Below, in pieces: positions 42,842-43,194 of a DNA stretch of 43,194 bases (positions are counted from its first letter, which is position 1; every line of letters starts with the position of its first letter). The stretch comes from Bacillota bacterium. GTDB taxonomy: Bacteria; Bacillota; Clostridia; Acetivibrionales; DSM-1351. The stretch is from positions 1 to 43,194 of the forward strand of contig JAEZUC010000067.1 of the NCBI GenBank assembly GCA_023443515.1. The letters run 5' to 3'. The position numbers and the translations under genes are program-made. Below the pieces are notes generated by a model. That model worked only from the letters and a program-made list of their open reading frames with translations, was not told the origin of the DNA and made no database searches.

Positions 42842-43194
42842 TCACAGCCTTTTATTCTGATTACCAGCTACCTGTTTCAAACTGAATGGCGGGTCAATGG
42901 TAATCGTTTTTTTATTCAGATAATTTAAATGTTTTGCAGAGCTTTGAAAGTCAAAGGTAAGCCTGCTGGCACAAAGCAGCTGGTATTTGGCATTATACTG
43001 TTTATTCTCGGTGTTTTTGCCATATTTGCCGTCTCCTATTATAGGATGTCCGTAGAAGGCAAGATGCGCCCTGATTTGATGGGTTCTGCCTGTAACCAGC
43101 TCAACTTCAAGCAAACTAAGGTAATTCAAAGATTCCAGTACACGGTATCTGGTTATTATCTGAACGGAATTTCTGGTTTTCTCAGAGGTTATAA
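42842..43194 (-). CDS. RluA-family pseudouridine synthase, C-terminal part (5' end outside window)
   Basis: The minus-strand frame is open to the end of the window; 117 codons are visible. RluA-family enzymes convert uridine to pseudouridine in rRNA or tRNA. Seen: ITRYRVLESLNYLSLLEVE followed by LVTGRTHQIRAHLAFYGHPI and GDGKYG, the C-terminal family signature. The catalytic Asp motif (GRLDxxTSG) would lie upstream, outside the window. The family member (RluB/C/D-like, YlyB, YjbO) cannot be decided from this part. Confidence 0.92.
   Translation of the reverse strand, partial: ITSEKTRNSVQIITRYRVLESLNYLSLLEVELVTGRTHQIRAHLAFYGHPIIGDGKYGKNTENKQYNAKYQLLCASRLTFDFQSSAKHLNYLNKKTITIDPPFSLKQVAGNQNKRL

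Overview
The window looks like a chromosomal segment of a mesophilic, AT-rich, low-GC Gram-positive anaerobe, most likely a cellulolytic clostridium of the Ruminiclostridium/Clostridium cellulolyticum type. Evidence: Firmicutes ribosomal and RNA-polymerase gene order; strong GGAGG ribosome-binding sites with frequent GTG/TTG starts; CtsR-McsA-McsB-ClpC; a flavodiiron protein; an archaeal-type ProRS; and a surface protein carrying a scaffoldin-type X2 module and SLH repeats. The organism name is inference from protein resemblance, not a database match.

Layout. (1) 1-10263: rplK (lacks only the first base of its start), rplA (reading frame disrupted as written), an L10 leader with attenuator, rplJ, rplL, a 496-base regulatory gap, rpoB, rpoC. 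(2) 10264-16376: a non-housekeeping insert between rpoC and the str operon, holding a very large secreted mosaic protein (BspA-type leucine-rich repeats, degenerate SLH, ComEC-like metallo-beta-lactamase domain, X2 module, C-terminal SLH repeats) with its own promoter, operator-like repeats and terminator. (3) 16377-21290: L7Ae-like protein, rpsL, rpsG, fusA, tuf. (4) 21551-25442: a metabolic/redox stretch with D-lyxose isomerase, a flavodiiron protein, and a NifU-like scaffold paired with a GGGtGRT protein. (5) 25726-30192: the ctsR-mcsA-mcsB-clpC heat-shock operon behind a clear CtsR box. (6) 30193-33960: a gene fragment, then a divergent pair of a membrane glycosyltransferase (-) and a cytoplasmic GH15 glucan hydrolase (+), lying where Bacillus has clpC directly next to radA. 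(7) 33994-41824: radA, disA, a small conserved protein (-), a CarD-like regulator, a PIN-TRAM membrane protein, ispD, ispF (-), proS. (8) 42007-43194: a secreted SH3-CAP protein and the 3' part of an RluA-family pseudouridine synthase (-).

How it works together: most genes form the transcription/translation core, with the stress-proteolysis and genome-integrity (RadA, c-di-AMP) block that often accompanies it in Firmicutes. The lineage-specific parts are the surface protein, the redox/Fe-S genes and the glycosyltransferase/GH15 pair. The items most worth following up are the mosaic surface protein and its operator-like repeats, the doubly damaged rplA frame, the GGGtGRT gene pair, and the symmetric divergent promoter region before carD. 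No tRNA, rRNA, CRISPR array, insertion sequence or phage gene was found.
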